From Vibrio sp. CK2-1 (GTDB lineage: Bacteria; Pseudomonadota; Gammaproteobacteria; Enterobacterales; Vibrionaceae), in NCBI RefSeq assembly GCF_021726515.1, contig NZ_JAKKCJ010000003.1, positions 434,001 to 498,000 of the forward strand: 64,000 bases of DNA. Reading direction: 5' to 3'. The notes under the pieces were generated by a model, which did no database searches, was not told the DNA's origin, and worked only from the letters and a program-made list of their open reading frames with translations. Shown here one piece after another: positions 42,705 through 53,426 of this stretch; the stretch's first letter is position 1, and each line of letters starts with the position of its first letter. The translations under genes and the position numbers were made by a program.

Positions 42705-43967
42705 ATGAATAATGTAAAGAAGTTTGTCGCAATTGGTGGTGCAGTACTATTAGCTGCATGTTGGCCGTTAGCGCTAGGGCAGTTCGCCCAAACGACCATT
42801 CAAGACGCGGTAAATAAGCTAGACAAAGAAGAAGTCAATGTTGAGCTTGTTAATTACGATCGTGGTTACTTGAGCTCAACAGCCCAAACGAAAGTGACTG
42901 TGATTGATCCAGTATTAAAGCAGCAGCTTGAACTAGATGGTTTGCCAACCGAGTTTTTGCTAGATCACAATATCAGCCATGGCTTGGTCAGTATCGCGAC
43001 GGATACTAAGCCTAATGACTATTCCCGTTTACCGATTGATATCCACTCTGTTACCTACATTAACGGTTCAACTGCATTGGATATGACGAGTCAAAAAATG
43101 GCATTTAACTTTGCCAATGATGTGAATTCTAAATTGGAGTTTTCTCCGGCTAAATTAAATGCGGATATTAGCCGCGATGGTCATATCAAGTTTGATTATG
43201 TTTTTGAAGGTTTTGATGGACACTTCAGTAATGGAGAATCGCTGATTGTCGACTCTATTGCTGGTTCAGGTAATGGCCAGAAAAAAGAGGGCTTTTGGTT
43301 GGGTAGTCAGCAAATCACTGTGGGTGAAACCAATATGGTTGATGCTCAAGGCGTGAGTATTGTTGATGTGCACAAATTTGATTATGAATTTAATACTGAA
43401 GAAAACGCAGAAGATAAAACCTTCTCTAGTCATCATAAAATCGCCGTAGATACCGTCGATCTTGTTGATGACTCGCTGACAGATCTGGGCGTTGATGCTT
43501 CATTTAATGCGTTAGATATTGAAAACTTTTCTCAGTTATTAAGTGTTTATCAAGATAAAGGTCATGCACTCAATAATGATGATCTTAAACTAATCATGGC
43601 ATCGATTGATGGCTTGTTTGAAAAAGGGTTCAGCATTTCTCTTAATGAGATGAAAGCCTCGATTGGTGAAGGCAAATTTAATAGTGATTGGTTACTTAAT
43701 TTCCCTAAAGGCGATAACAAAGTGACTAAGAACCCGATGCAAGTGATCTCATCGATTAATGGTGGAGCGAATGCCTTTGTTTCTAATGAAATGGTTACGC
43801 AATTTCCATTTATTCAATCGGGTTTAGATAATTTAATCCAGCAAGGTATTATGGTGAAGCAAGCGGATGGTTATCATCTTAATGGTGAGATTAAAGGCGG
43901 CAACATTGTGTTCAAAGGTGGTAAAACATTGCCGCTATTTGTGGTACTTGCACCGTTATTTTTATAA
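42705..43967 (+). CDS. YdgA-family DUF945 protein
   Basis: A 420-residue envelope protein. The N-terminal hydrophobic stretch (VAIGGAVLLAAC) can be a signal anchor, or a lipoprotein signal because LLAAC fits a lipobox. DUF945 features are the repeated YDRGYLSSTAQTKV motif near 45 and the family layout of repeating beta segments; E. coli YdgA is the reference. The molecular role is unclear. Start 42705 follows AAGGATTAAA; the TTG at 42690 is less likely. A terminator follows. Confidence 0.8.
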   Translation: MNNVKKFVAIGGAVLLAACWPLALGQFAQTTIQDAVNKLDKEEVNVELVNYDRGYLSSTAQTKVTVIDPVLKQQLELDGLPTEFLLDHNISHGLVSIATDTKPNDYSRLPIDIHSVTYINGSTALDMTSQKMAFNFANDVNSKLEFSPAKLNADISRDGHIKFDYVFEGFDGHFSNGESLIVDSIAGSGNGQKKEGFWLGSQQITVGETNMVDAQGVSIVDVHKFDYEFNTEENAEDKTFSSHHKIAVDTVDLVDDSLTDLGVDASFNALDIENFSQLLSVYQDKGHALNNDDLKLIMASIDGLFEKGFSISLNEMKASIGEGKFNSDWLLNFPKGDNKVTKNPMQVISSINGGANAFVSNEMVTQFPFIQSGLDNLIQQGIMVKQADGYHLNGEIKGGNIVFKGGKTLPLFVVLAPLFL

Positions 43968-44026
43968 TCGGAATGAAATGTACGACACACATTTTTTATT
44001 GAGAAAATAGGTGTTTTGCGATGAAA

Positions 44027-44050
44027 GGGGCCAATGTGGCCTCTTTTTTT
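44027..44050 (+). terminator. Terminator after the YdgA-like gene
   Basis: GGGGCCA (44027-44033) pairs with TGGCCTC (44037-44043), with one G-T pair, followed by seven T. Confidence 0.8.
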
Positions 44051-44152
44051 ATGTTTGAACAAAAATGGCTTTTCTCAATTAAGTAAAAAATGGTATTACT
44101 GTAGGTAAATTCGTTATCTTCATTTGTCATCTACGCAGGAGCAAAATTCATC

Positions 44153-45235
44153 ATGGAACCTATCTATAACTTCAGTGCTGGCCCAGCAAGTCTTCCTAAA
44201 GCGGTTATGCAACAAGCTCAAAAAGAGTTTTTAGATTGGAATGGCCTAGGCACATCCGTTATGGAAATCAGTCACCGCAGTAAGCCTTTCTTGAAAGTTG
44301 CGGCGGATGCAGAGCAAGATCTACGTGATCTACTTTCTATCCCTGATAATTACAAAGTGCTTTTCTGCCAAGGTGGCGCACGTGCTCAGTTTGCGGCTAT
44401 TCCGATGAACTTACTGGGCGATGCTAAAACCGCTGATTATATTGATGGCGGATACTGGGCAGCCAGCGCGGTTGATGAAGCGCAAAAATATTGCCGACCG
44501 AATGTATTTAAAGCGTCTACCGAAATTGATGGAAAAACCGCAGTACTGCCGGCTTCTGAGTGGATTTTATCGGATGATGCAGCTTATGTGCATTTTTGTC
44601 CGAATGAGACCATTGATGGCATTGAAATTAATGATTTACCACAGACAGATAAACCCATTGTCGCAGATATGTCTTCAACAATTCTATCTCGTGAAATTAA
44701 TGTTTCTAAATATGGCGTGATTTACGCTGGCGCTCAGAAAAACATTGGCCCAGCCGGTTTATGTATTGTGATCGTTCGTGATGATTTGCTTGAATTCGCT
44801 CATTCAGCATTGCCAAGCATTTTAAATTATAAAGTTTTGTTTGAAAAAGAGTCGATGTTTAACACGCCTCCAACTTATGCTTGGTACTTATCGGGCTTAG
44901 TCTTTAAATGGCTGAAAGCCAATGGTGGTGTTGCAGCGATGGAAAAAGTGAATCGTGCCAAAGCGGCGTTACTTTACCAATGTATTGATGAGTCAGATTT
45001 TTATCGTAATAACGTCCATGCGAATAACCGTTCATTGATGAATGTGCCATTCCAACTCGCCAAACCTGAGCTTGATGGATTGTTCCTTGAGCAAGCTGAA
45101 GCGCGTGGTTTGCAAGCCTTGAAAGGGCATAGAGCGGTAGGTGGCATGCGAGCGTCTATCTACAATGCAATTCCATTAGAGGGCGTACAAGCCTTAGTTG
45201 ATTTTATGAAAGAGTTTGAAGCCGCGAATAAATAA
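44153..45235 (+). CDS. serC: Phosphoserine aminotransferase
   Basis: A PLP enzyme that transaminates 3-phosphohydroxypyruvate in serine synthesis and 3-hydroxy-4-phosphohydroxybutyrate-type ketoacid in pyridoxine synthesis. It has 360 residues, as in E. coli (362). It opens with the family start [14 protein letters not shown]. Cofactor contacts are in [10 protein letters not shown], and the Schiff-base Lys is in [13 protein letters not shown] (near 198). The C-terminal [20 protein letters not shown] is typical. AGGAG precedes the ATG. No aroA follows it. Confidence 0.97.
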   Translation: MEPIYNFSAGPASLPKAVMQQAQKEFLDWNGLGTSVMEISHRSKPFLKVAADAEQDLRDLLSIPDNYKVLFCQGGARAQFAAIPMNLLGDAKTADYIDGGYWAASAVDEAQKYCRPNVFKASTEIDGKTAVLPASEWILSDDAAYVHFCPNETIDGIEINDLPQTDKPIVADMSSTILSREINVSKYGVIYAGAQKNIGPAGLCIVIVRDDLLEFAHSALPSILNYKVLFEKESMFNTPPTYAWYLSGLVFKWLKANGGVAAMEKVNRAKAALLYQCIDESDFYRNNVHANNRSLMNVPFQLAKPELDGLFLEQAEARGLQALKGHRAVGGMRASIYNAIPLEGVQALVDFMKEFEAANK

Positions 45236-45256
45236 CTTCAAATTTATGAATAGATA

Positions 45257-45294
45257 AAAAACCGCCAAGTTGATTTTTCAACTTGGCGGTTTTT
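45257..45294. terminator. Bidirectional terminator between serC and cydC
   Basis: A 17-bp stem (AAAACCGCCAAGTTGA at left, TCAACTTGGCGGTTTT at right) lies between the convergent genes, with A and T runs in place for both directions. Confidence 0.92.
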
Positions 45295-45324
45295 GTTTGG
45301 ATTATCTTTTTTAAGCGAGGTTCT

Positions 45325-47046
45325 TTATAAACGTTGATGTAAGCGGTGATACAAGCCATTTTTGGCCAGTAATTCGCTATGGTTACCTTGTTCTACGATC
45401 TCACCTTGATCCATCAGACAAATCATATCCATTTTTTCTAAGCCAACTAAGCGGTGAGTTACGAATACCACTGTTTTATCAATAGCATGTTTACTTAATA
45501 ACTGCATGATTTGGCTTTCAGTTTGTTTGTCTAAGCCTTCTGTTGGTTCATCTAACAGCATAATTGGAGCGTTGTGTAATACCGCGCGGGCAATACCAAT
45601 ACGACGTTTTTCACCGCCAGAGAGTTGACGACCACCATCACCTAACCAAGTATCTAAACCGAGGTTTTCATTCAGGTGAGAAAGACCAACTTCTTGCAAA
45701 ATCTGCTTCATTTCTTCATCAGAAGCATCAGGCTTAGCCAGTTGTAGGTTGTCTTTTAATGTGCCATTCAGAATATCAACACGTTGACTAACCACTGAAA
45801 TACTTTGGCGTAAACCTTTCTCTGTCCATTGTTCAATAGCGCTGCCGCCAAGAAGTAATTCACCTGAAGTAACATCAAACTGGCGAGTTAACAATTGCAG
45901 TAGGGTAGATTTCCCTGAACCGGTTTGGCCGACAATCGCCAGTTTCTGACCAGCATTTAAATTCAGCGATACAGATTTAAGCGCATCGTTATCACTACCA
46001 TGGTAACGATAATTCACCTTGTTCAGTTGAATATCATAATTTTGGCTGGTTTCTGTACCTGATTCAGTAAATACGACATCTGGCGTTGCTGAAAGCACTT
46101 CGTTTAATCGGCGCGCTGATTCTAAGGTTTGTCCTAGGTATTGGAAGGCGCCAGCAATTGGCATTAACAGTTCAAAACTGGCCATGGTTGCAAAGGCCAT
46201 CATCGCGACCATTGGGCCCGGAGGCTGACCATTAATACCATCAGCTGCCATCCAAATGATCAGCACTAGGCTCCAACCATTTGCAAGTAACAGTAGGGCG
46301 CTTGCAAGACCGGTGTAGTGAGCATTCTTAAATTGGTTTTGAATCAGTGAGTTTTGGTGCGTGCTTATGGCTTCACGGTATTTAGGTTCAGCGCCAAATA
46401 GCACTAATTCACTATGGCCTTGTACCCAGTCTAGGGTAGCAATACGTAATTTAGCTTTATTTTGAGTTAGTGTTTCACCATTGTGCTTGCCTAATTTGTA
46501 GAAAATAATAGGCCACAGCAATAACAAGGTGAGTAGAATCGCTCCAAGTGTTAAGCCTATGGTTAAATCAAACCAAGCAATGAACACAGTTAATGATGCG
46601 ATACCAAAAATGCCGACAATAATTGGACTCACTAAGCGTAAATACACGTGATCCATAGCATCGACATCCGCCACAAGACGGTTGAGTAGATCCGCATCTC
46701 GCAGTTTTGATAAGCGACCCGGAATCAGCGGTGTTAATTTCTTAAAGAAGAAAATACGTAGATCGGCCAATAATTTGAACGTTGCATCGTGGCTGACAAC
46801 TCGCTCACCCCAACGGCCAGCAGTTCTCGCCATTGCAAAACCTCGAACACCGCCACCAGGTAGCATGTAGTTGAAGGTTTCTCTTGCAATAGTAAGCCCA
46901 GCAACCGCTGCAGCGGATAAGAACCAACCTGAAAGGGTAAGAAGACCAATTGAGGTAACTAAAGTCACAAAGGCTAAAAACATACCCAGTGATAGGCTAA
47001 ACCAATGTTTTTTGTAGAGTTTGAGATAAGGTGCTAACTCACGCAT
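45325..47046 (-). CDS. cydC: ABC transporter CydC, cytochrome bd assembly
   Basis: One half of the heterodimeric CydDC exporter in the inner membrane. It is needed for cytochrome bd assembly and for thiol (cysteine, glutathione) or haem handling in the periplasm. It has 573 residues: six membrane helices (1-310), then the ATPase with Walker A GQTGSGKST (near 373), signature LSGGEKRR, Walker B IMLLDEPTEGLD and switch His VTHR. The start overlaps the 3' end of cydD by 8 bases, so both are translated from one mRNA. Length and order match E. coli. Confidence 0.95.
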   Translation of the reverse strand: MRELAPYLKLYKKHWFSLSLGMFLAFVTLVTSIGLLTLSGWFLSAAAVAGLTIARETFNYMLPGGGVRGFAMARTAGRWGERVVSHDATFKLLADLRIFFFKKLTPLIPGRLSKLRDADLLNRLVADVDAMDHVYLRLVSPIIVGIFGIASLTVFIAWFDLTIGLTLGAILLTLLLLWPIIFYKLGKHNGETLTQNKAKLRIATLDWVQGHSELVLFGAEPKYREAISTHQNSLIQNQFKNAHYTGLASALLLLANGWSLVLIIWMAADGINGQPPGPMVAMMAFATMASFELLMPIAGAFQYLGQTLESARRLNEVLSATPDVVFTESGTETSQNYDIQLNKVNYRYHGSDNDALKSVSLNLNAGQKLAIVGQTGSGKSTLLQLLTRQFDVTSGELLLGGSAIEQWTEKGLRQSISVVSQRVDILNGTLKDNLQLAKPDASDEEMKQILQEVGLSHLNENLGLDTWLGDGGRQLSGGEKRRIGIARAVLHNAPIMLLDEPTEGLDKQTESQIMQLLSKHAIDKTVVFVTHRLVGLEKMDMICLMDQGEIVEQGNHSELLAKNGLYHRLHQRL

Positions 47047-48823
47047 CTAAATTCCCCTTATTCTCGTTGTCGATTTCAACTTTTGAAGACAACATTTGAG
47101 CAAATAAACCTGAATCTTTAATCGCATCATATTGGCCAGATTGAACAATCTGACCGGCATTCATCACCAAGATATTCTCAACTTGTTTTAAGTGATCTAA
47201 TTGGTGAGTCACCATTAATGTGGTTTTGCCAACGGTATTATCCGCTAATGCCTTAGCCACTAATTTTTCACTATGTGCATCCAAGCTGGCGGTTGGTTCA
47301 TCTAATAGCCAGAATTGACCATTTTGCAGCATGGCGCGTGCAAGTGCTAAACGCTGTGCTTGCCCAACCGATAGGCCACCTGAACGATCGCTAATGTGAT
47401 AATCCAAACCATGACTTTCGACAAACTCAGCCGCAAAGGCATCTTGTAATGCTTTGGTGACTTCTTGTTGAGAAATGTGTTGTTGTCCAAGAACCACGTT
47501 GTCGTAAATGCTGCCGTTAACCAGCAGTGGGTTTTGGCCCACCCAACTTATATTACTGCGCCATTGTTTTAAATCGAGTTCTTTGACTTCAATGCCATTG
47601 ATTTGCAAAGAGCCAGAATAGGGTAGAAAACCTAGAATCGCATTGATTAAACTGGTTTTACCTGCGCCGCTTGGGCCAACTAACGCTGTGGTTTGATTAG
47701 CATCTAAAGTGAAAGAGATAGGGCCAACTAGCTTAGTTTTCTCCGGGCTAAATACTTCCAAATCATGGGCGGTAATTACGATTTTATCTGGGGTAGCTAA
47801 AGGTGTCGTGCCAGATTTAGCCGCTTCAACATCAGCATCTAAAAACTCAACAATACTTTCCGCTGCACCTAATGCTTGAGCTTTAGCATGGTAGAAGGTG
47901 CCTAAGTCACGTAATGGTTGGTAAAACTCAGGCGCTAATACAAGAACAAACAAACCGGTAAATAAGGTGATGCCTGCGCCGTAGTAACCAAAGTTAAGTT
48001 CGCCAATGTAGCTAAACCCGAAATACACCGCAGTAATCGCAATGGAAATAGAAGTGAAGAATTCAAGTACTGCCGAAGATAAGAAGGCAATACGTAACAC
48101 ATCCATCGTGCTTTTACGTAAAACCTCTGAAGCGCCGCGTAGTAATTCAGTTTCAGCTTCTGCGCGGTGGAACAGACGAATCGTGGTCATAGATTGCAAA
48201 CGATCATAAAAATGACCAGATAAACGTTGCAATGCTTTGAAGTTCTTCTTATTCGCATCAGCCGCTTTCATGCCAACTAATGCCATGAACAGTGGGACGA
48301 GTGGAGCAGTGATAAGGAAAATCAAACCTGCTGCCCAGTTGGTTGGGAATACGACCACTAAGATCAAAAACGGAATGAAGACCGCGAGTGACATTTGCGG
48401 TAGGTAACGAGAGAAGAAGTCTTGCATCTCTTCAACTTGTTCTAGTAATAACGCTGCCCAAGTACCGGCTGGTTTGCCTTTAATATAGGCAGGGCCTAGG
48501 TCGCGGAGTTTATCTAAAATTTGTTGACGGATATAAAGACGTACCGCTTCACCACAGCGATAGCCGGCAATTTCACGCCCCCAAGTACATAATGCACGGC
48601 CTGCGATCATCACCGCTAAACCGATGAAGGAACTGACGAGTTGATGTTTATCGACATTCTCTATGATGATGTTATGCAGAATAGAGGCTAATAATGCGGC
48701 TTGACCGAGTAGAAATAAGGTAGAAAGAACACCTAATCCTATTGTTATCAGTAACCATTTTTTCGCAAGTTTACCTTGCTGTTTTAGCCATTTAGTTAAA
48801 TGACGTCTTTGTTGTTTATCCAT
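47039..48823 (-). CDS. cydD: ABC transporter CydD, cytochrome bd assembly
   Basis: The other half of CydDC. It has 594 residues from the Met at 48823, which starts the family sequence (MDKQQRRHLTKWLKQQGKLA). An additional 33 codons upstream are open but do not resemble CydD. Six helices are followed by the ATPase: Walker A GPSGAGKTS (near 390), signature SVGQAQRLAL, and LLDEPTASLD. It is the first gene of the pair. trxB lies upstream on the same strand but ends at its own hairpin, so a separate cydDC promoter is likely in 48824-49030. Confidence 0.94.
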   Translation of the reverse strand: MDKQQRRHLTKWLKQQGKLAKKWLLITIGLGVLSTLFLLGQAALLASILHNIIIENVDKHQLVSSFIGLAVMIAGRALCTWGREIAGYRCGEAVRLYIRQQILDKLRDLGPAYIKGKPAGTWAALLLEQVEEMQDFFSRYLPQMSLAVFIPFLILVVVFPTNWAAGLIFLITAPLVPLFMALVGMKAADANKKNFKALQRLSGHFYDRLQSMTTIRLFHRAEAETELLRGASEVLRKSTMDVLRIAFLSSAVLEFFTSISIAITAVYFGFSYIGELNFGYYGAGITLFTGLFVLVLAPEFYQPLRDLGTFYHAKAQALGAAESIVEFLDADVEAAKSGTTPLATPDKIVITAHDLEVFSPEKTKLVGPISFTLDANQTTALVGPSGAGKTSLINAILGFLPYSGSLQINGIEVKELDLKQWRSNISWVGQNPLLVNGSIYDNVVLGQQHISQQEVTKALQDAFAAEFVESHGLDYHISDRSGGLSVGQAQRLALARAMLQNGQFWLLDEPTASLDAHSEKLVAKALADNTVGKTTLMVTHQLDHLKQVENILVMNAGQIVQSGQYDAIKDSGLFAQMLSSKVEIDNENKGNLDA

Positions 48824-49032
48824 GTAAGACTCATTCCCATCAGGGGTGAAAGGGGCAGGATTGCATCTAAAAAAGGCCATTGTCATAAACACTGAAATTC
48901 GAGAGTGATGCCGCGTCGGCACTGCAGTGATATAACAAATTGGCTTGTGTTACTTTCGCCTTAATAATTAGGCAGGCATATTCTATCAGCGATTGATTCG
49001 CTTGTACTTAATAAGGTGCTTATTTATAAAAG

Positions 49033-49057
49033 AAAAGAGGGCGAAAAACCCTCTTTT
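49033..49057 (-). terminator. trxB: trxB terminator
   Basis: AAAAGAGGG (49033-49041) pairs with CCCTCTTTT (49049-49057). On the minus strand a T-rich CTTTT tail follows. Confidence 0.8.
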
Positions 49058-49065
49058 ATATATTG

Positions 49066-50094
<1,029 letters not shown>

Positions 50095-50323
50095 TTAAAG
50101 AAAGTAATAGATTTACATTCTGCAAAGGAAATGGAGTGAACTGACATAGCACCGCTAAATTCATGCGCGTAATTAGCATTATATTCTGGCAAGTTGTACT
50201 TAAGTGTTTGTTACTGGCTAAGAAGTTAGAATTAAGTTTTATATTTCACTGCTTAATTTGATTTGGCTAGATTAATGACTAAGACTTATAACTGATAAAA
50301 CATAGTTATATTGAGAGGTTGGT

Positions 50324-50989
50324 ATGAGTGATGCAACAGTGAGTCGACCAAAGAATGAACTGCAACTCGTTCAACTTGGTCGTGAGGCCTTAGCGCCTAT
50401 CCTAGAAAGCTTTTCAGCGCTTCCGCATACGAATCATGCCGATGGGCAATACCGTTTACGCCGTTATTCCGTTATCTATTTTCTGGATGATGCAGTAAAG
50501 CCGAGCGACAAGCATGATTTTGTTCAGACTAGTGATATCAACCATTTCCAAGGTGATGTCGTCCGACGTTTCGAACCAATTGAAGCTGATGTGTTAGCGA
50601 GTTCGTCATTAAAGTTAATGTGTTCTCATTTCATGCAAGCGAACCACTTACCGAATGGACAAGAGATTGAAATTCATCAAATGAGAGTGGCGGCGCTTAT
50701 GGATGAAACCCCAGTTGCGCCAGAAGGTGTGCATCAAGATGGTTTTGATCATATCGCCATTATTGGCATAGCAAGGCACAACGTGGTTGGAGGGGAAATC
50801 ATGCTGTATAACCACGACCATGAAGCGCCATTTTTCAGAAAAGTGTTAGATGATGGCGAGATGGCAATGCTAGATGATCATCGACTTTGGCATAACGCTC
50901 AACCCATTCGAGCAATCGAACCACAACAAGATGGTTATATGGATGTGATGGTGCTAACTGCCAAGGAGGGACGTAATGCCGCAAATTAA
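50324..50989 (+). CDS. 2-oxoglutarate/Fe(II) dioxygenase family protein
   Basis: A 221-residue cytosolic enzyme of the 2OG-Fe_Oxy_2 group, whose known members hydroxylate free amino acids (for example isoleucine dioxygenase). The iron ligands are visible as His-x-Asp in GVHQDGFDHI (near 145) and the distal His in LWHNAQPIRAI (near 188), with an Arg after it for 2-oxoglutarate. The substrate is unknown. GAGAGG precedes the ATG. Its 3' end overlaps the PLP-enzyme gene by 14 bases, so the two almost certainly act in one pathway. Confidence 0.85.
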   Translation: MSDATVSRPKNELQLVQLGREALAPILESFSALPHTNHADGQYRLRRYSVIYFLDDAVKPSDKHDFVQTSDINHFQGDVVRRFEPIEADVLASSSLKLMCSHFMQANHLPNGQEIEIHQMRVAALMDETPVAPEGVHQDGFDHIAIIGIARHNVVGGEIMLYNHDHEAPFFRKVLDDGEMAMLDDHRLWHNAQPIRAIEPQQDGYMDVMVLTAKEGRNAAN

Positions 50990-52238
50990 ACCTTTAGATA
51001 TCGAAGCATTACGTAAAGATTTTCCGGCCTTGCAACAGCAGCACCAAGGTAACCCCGTAATATTTATGGATGGTCCCGGCGGCGCGCAAGTTGCTAATGT
51101 CACATTACAAGCCATGCAAGACTACCTCGGCCGATACAACTCCAACCTTGGTGGGGCTTTTTTTTCTAGTCAGATTACCACCGACTTAATCAGTAAAGCT
51201 CGTTATTATGCAGCGACACTGGTGAATGCAGAACATCCAGAAAACATGGTATTTGGCGCTAATATGACGAGCTTAACCTTCTCATTAAGCAGATCCATTG
51301 CCAGAGAATGGAAGGTGGGTGATGAGGTTGTGGTTACGCGGCTCGATCACTATGCCAATGTATCTTCTTGGCAACAGGCGGCGCAAGATAAAGGCTGCAT
51401 TGTTCATCAAATAGATGTCGATCCTGAAACTTGTGATCTTAACTATCAGCAACTTGCATCGGCAATCAATGAGAAAACCAAGTTGGTCGCGGTTACTTAT
51501 GCATCGAACACCACAGGCACTATTGTTGATGTTAAACGCGTAACCGAACTCGCCCATAAAGTTGGCGCTAAGGTGTTTGTCGATGCGGTTCATTATGCTC
51601 CTCATCATTTAATCGACGTGCAAGAGTTACGCTGTGACTTTTTGGTGTGTTCCGCTTATAAATTTTTCGGACCCCATATTGGCATGATGTACATTCATCC
51701 TGAGTGGTTACATAGATTAGAGCCATACAAAGTTGAACCTGCCACCAATATTGGCCCGGGGCGATATGAAACGGGAACTCAAAGCTTTGAAGCCTTATCT
51801 GGCATGGTCGCGTGTATTGAACACTTAGCTGCCTTGGGGGATGCAGAGCTCTCATTAAGAGAGAAATTAGAGCAGAGCTTTAGTGCCTATAGCGCCCATG
51901 AACAACACTTATCGGAAGTATTTCTACAACATTTAAACAAAATGCCTGAAGTGACATGTTATGGACATACCAACCTAGAAAGTATTTCACAACGAACACC
52001 TACCTTTGCATTAAAAATCAAAGGGGTAGATTCTGGCGAAATGGCAAAGTTTTTAGCGAAAAAGAATATTTGTGTTTGGAGCGGACATTTTTATGCGATT
52101 GGTTTACTAGAGCAGCTAAATTGTTCGGATAGTGGAGGACTATTGCGGGTCGGCTTGATGCATTACAACACCGAAGAGGAGATAGCGGTGTTTTTTGATG
52201 AGCTTAAAAAAGGAATTAGAGATCTAAAGTCTCAATGA
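50976..52238 (+). CDS. Cysteine-desulfurase-like PLP enzyme (TIGR01976 type)
   Basis: A 420-residue class V aminotransferase-fold protein. The PLP-binding Lys lies in VCSAYKFFGPHIGMM (near 228), with the pyridine Asp/His in VFVDAVHYAPHH. FMDGPGGAQV replaces the usual N-terminal LDNAA motif. The mobile catalytic Cys loop of real desulfurases is not seen, which is characteristic of the uncharacterised VC1184 subfamily that I recall as TIGR01976. AAGGAGG lies inside the end of the dioxygenase gene, 7 bases before this ATG. It may be a lyase or desulfurase acting on the amino acid its partner hydroxylates. Confidence 0.82.
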   Translation: MPQIKPLDIEALRKDFPALQQQHQGNPVIFMDGPGGAQVANVTLQAMQDYLGRYNSNLGGAFFSSQITTDLISKARYYAATLVNAEHPENMVFGANMTSLTFSLSRSIAREWKVGDEVVVTRLDHYANVSSWQQAAQDKGCIVHQIDVDPETCDLNYQQLASAINEKTKLVAVTYASNTTGTIVDVKRVTELAHKVGAKVFVDAVHYAPHHLIDVQELRCDFLVCSAYKFFGPHIGMMYIHPEWLHRLEPYKVEPATNIGPGRYETGTQSFEALSGMVACIEHLAALGDAELSLREKLEQSFSAYSAHEQHLSEVFLQHLNKMPEVTCYGHTNLESISQRTPTFALKIKGVDSGEMAKFLAKKNICVWSGHFYAIGLLEQLNCSDSGGLLRVGLMHYNTEEEIAVFFDELKKGIRDLKSQ

Positions 52239-52249
52239 GTATTAAAATC

Positions 52250-52283
52250 ATCAGCCACTGATTGTTGGTGGTCAGTGGCTGAT
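52250..52283. terminator. Convergent hairpin after the PLP-enzyme gene
   Basis: ATCAGCCACTGA (52250-52261) pairs perfectly with TCAGTGGCTGAT (52272-52283) between convergent genes. T tracts are short on both sides. Confidence 0.65.
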
Positions 52284-52306
52284 AGTTGATTCAAGCGTTT
52301 TATGGC

Positions 52307-53155
52307 TTAATCGCTAAACGTCACTTCATACGAGGTGAATTTTCGGATGTTAATCACTCCAGTATCTAAAATTAAATATTGTCCTTTGATACCTTGTAAT
52401 AGGCCCGTTACAACAGGGTTCTTGTCAAAGTTATGCGAGACAATTTTAACTGGATGCTGTTCTACCGGGTAGTCAATTGGGGTGATCTCGGAAGATAAAA
52501 CTTCGACGGCATCATCGCCAAATTGTTTTTTCACTTCATCAATCGTCGGCTGGATCAAAGGCAATAGCTGGGCGAACTTTTCTTCTAACGCGAGATCTTC
52601 ACCATTTTCTTTTAGTAGCGTGCGCCAGTTAGTTTTATCGGCAATATGCTTAGTGAGTTCAACTTCGATTAAACCTGAAATATGACGCGTTTTGACTTTG
52701 AAAATTGGTAGGCCTTGAGTCGCACCTTGATCAATCCAGCGCGTTGGAATTTGAGTGTGACGAGTAATGCCCACTTTTATGCTTGAGGTGTTTGAAAGGT
52801 AGACGTAGTGATCGACCATGCAATTTTCTTCGCCCCATTGCGGCTCACGGCAAGTGCCTTGATCGTAATGGCAGGTCTCTGGTTTCATAATGCACATGTC
52901 GCAGCTTGCTAGCTTTTTCATACATACAAAACAATGGCCTTGTGAATAGCTTTTCTTGGTTTTTTTACCACATGATGAGCAGAAAATATTGCCAGTGTGG
53001 GTGAGGGTAATAGTTTTACCAATATAAGGGTTGAGCGCGATTTTTTCTTCACCAACCGGTAAAGCATATTCAACCTGATTGGCTTGCTCTGAGTTTAAGC
53101 GAGAGCTAAGTTTCGATAGGGTTCCAGTGATGTTTAGCGACATATTTTTGCTCAT
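52307..53155 (-). CDS. DUF2797 zinc-binding protein
   Basis: A 282-residue protein of unknown function. The N-terminal half has a cysteine-rich zinc region (CSSCGKK, CFVCMKKLASCDMC, CHYDQGTCREPQ, residues about 59-105). It is followed by YVYLSNTSSIKVGITR (near 117), a strand-loop-strand pattern reminiscent of GIY-YIG nucleases, as noted for DUF2797. No gene in the neighbourhood hints at a role. The ribosome site is weak; the internal Met of MSLNITG may be the real start. Confidence 0.72.
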   Translation of the reverse strand: MSKNMSLNITGTLSKLSSRLNSEQANQVEYALPVGEEKIALNPYIGKTITLTHTGNIFCSSCGKKTKKSYSQGHCFVCMKKLASCDMCIMKPETCHYDQGTCREPQWGEENCMVDHYVYLSNTSSIKVGITRHTQIPTRWIDQGATQGLPIFKVKTRHISGLIEVELTKHIADKTNWRTLLKENGEDLALEEKFAQLLPLIQPTIDEVKKQFGDDAVEVLSSEITPIDYPVEQHPVKIVSHNFDKNPVVTGLLQGIKGQYLILDTGVINIRKFTSYEVTFSD

Positions 53156-53426
53156 AATTTTTAATTTTGTCTAGTCTATCTAAATTTTAGGTGGCTTTAT
53201 ACTCATAGCACCTTAGTTAATGATTTAATTATCACTGAAAATTGTATGTCTATTGGTGCTTTATGTTGTAACAACTCTGATGTGTTGAAAGTTTACCGCA
53301 CAATATATAATGGATATTGAGAAATTATGAATAATATAATGATGTCAATATGACTAAAACTCTCATTGTGAATTAAAGAATCAAGGCTTTAACTAACATG
53401 TGAATACGGATTTACAAGGAATGAAA

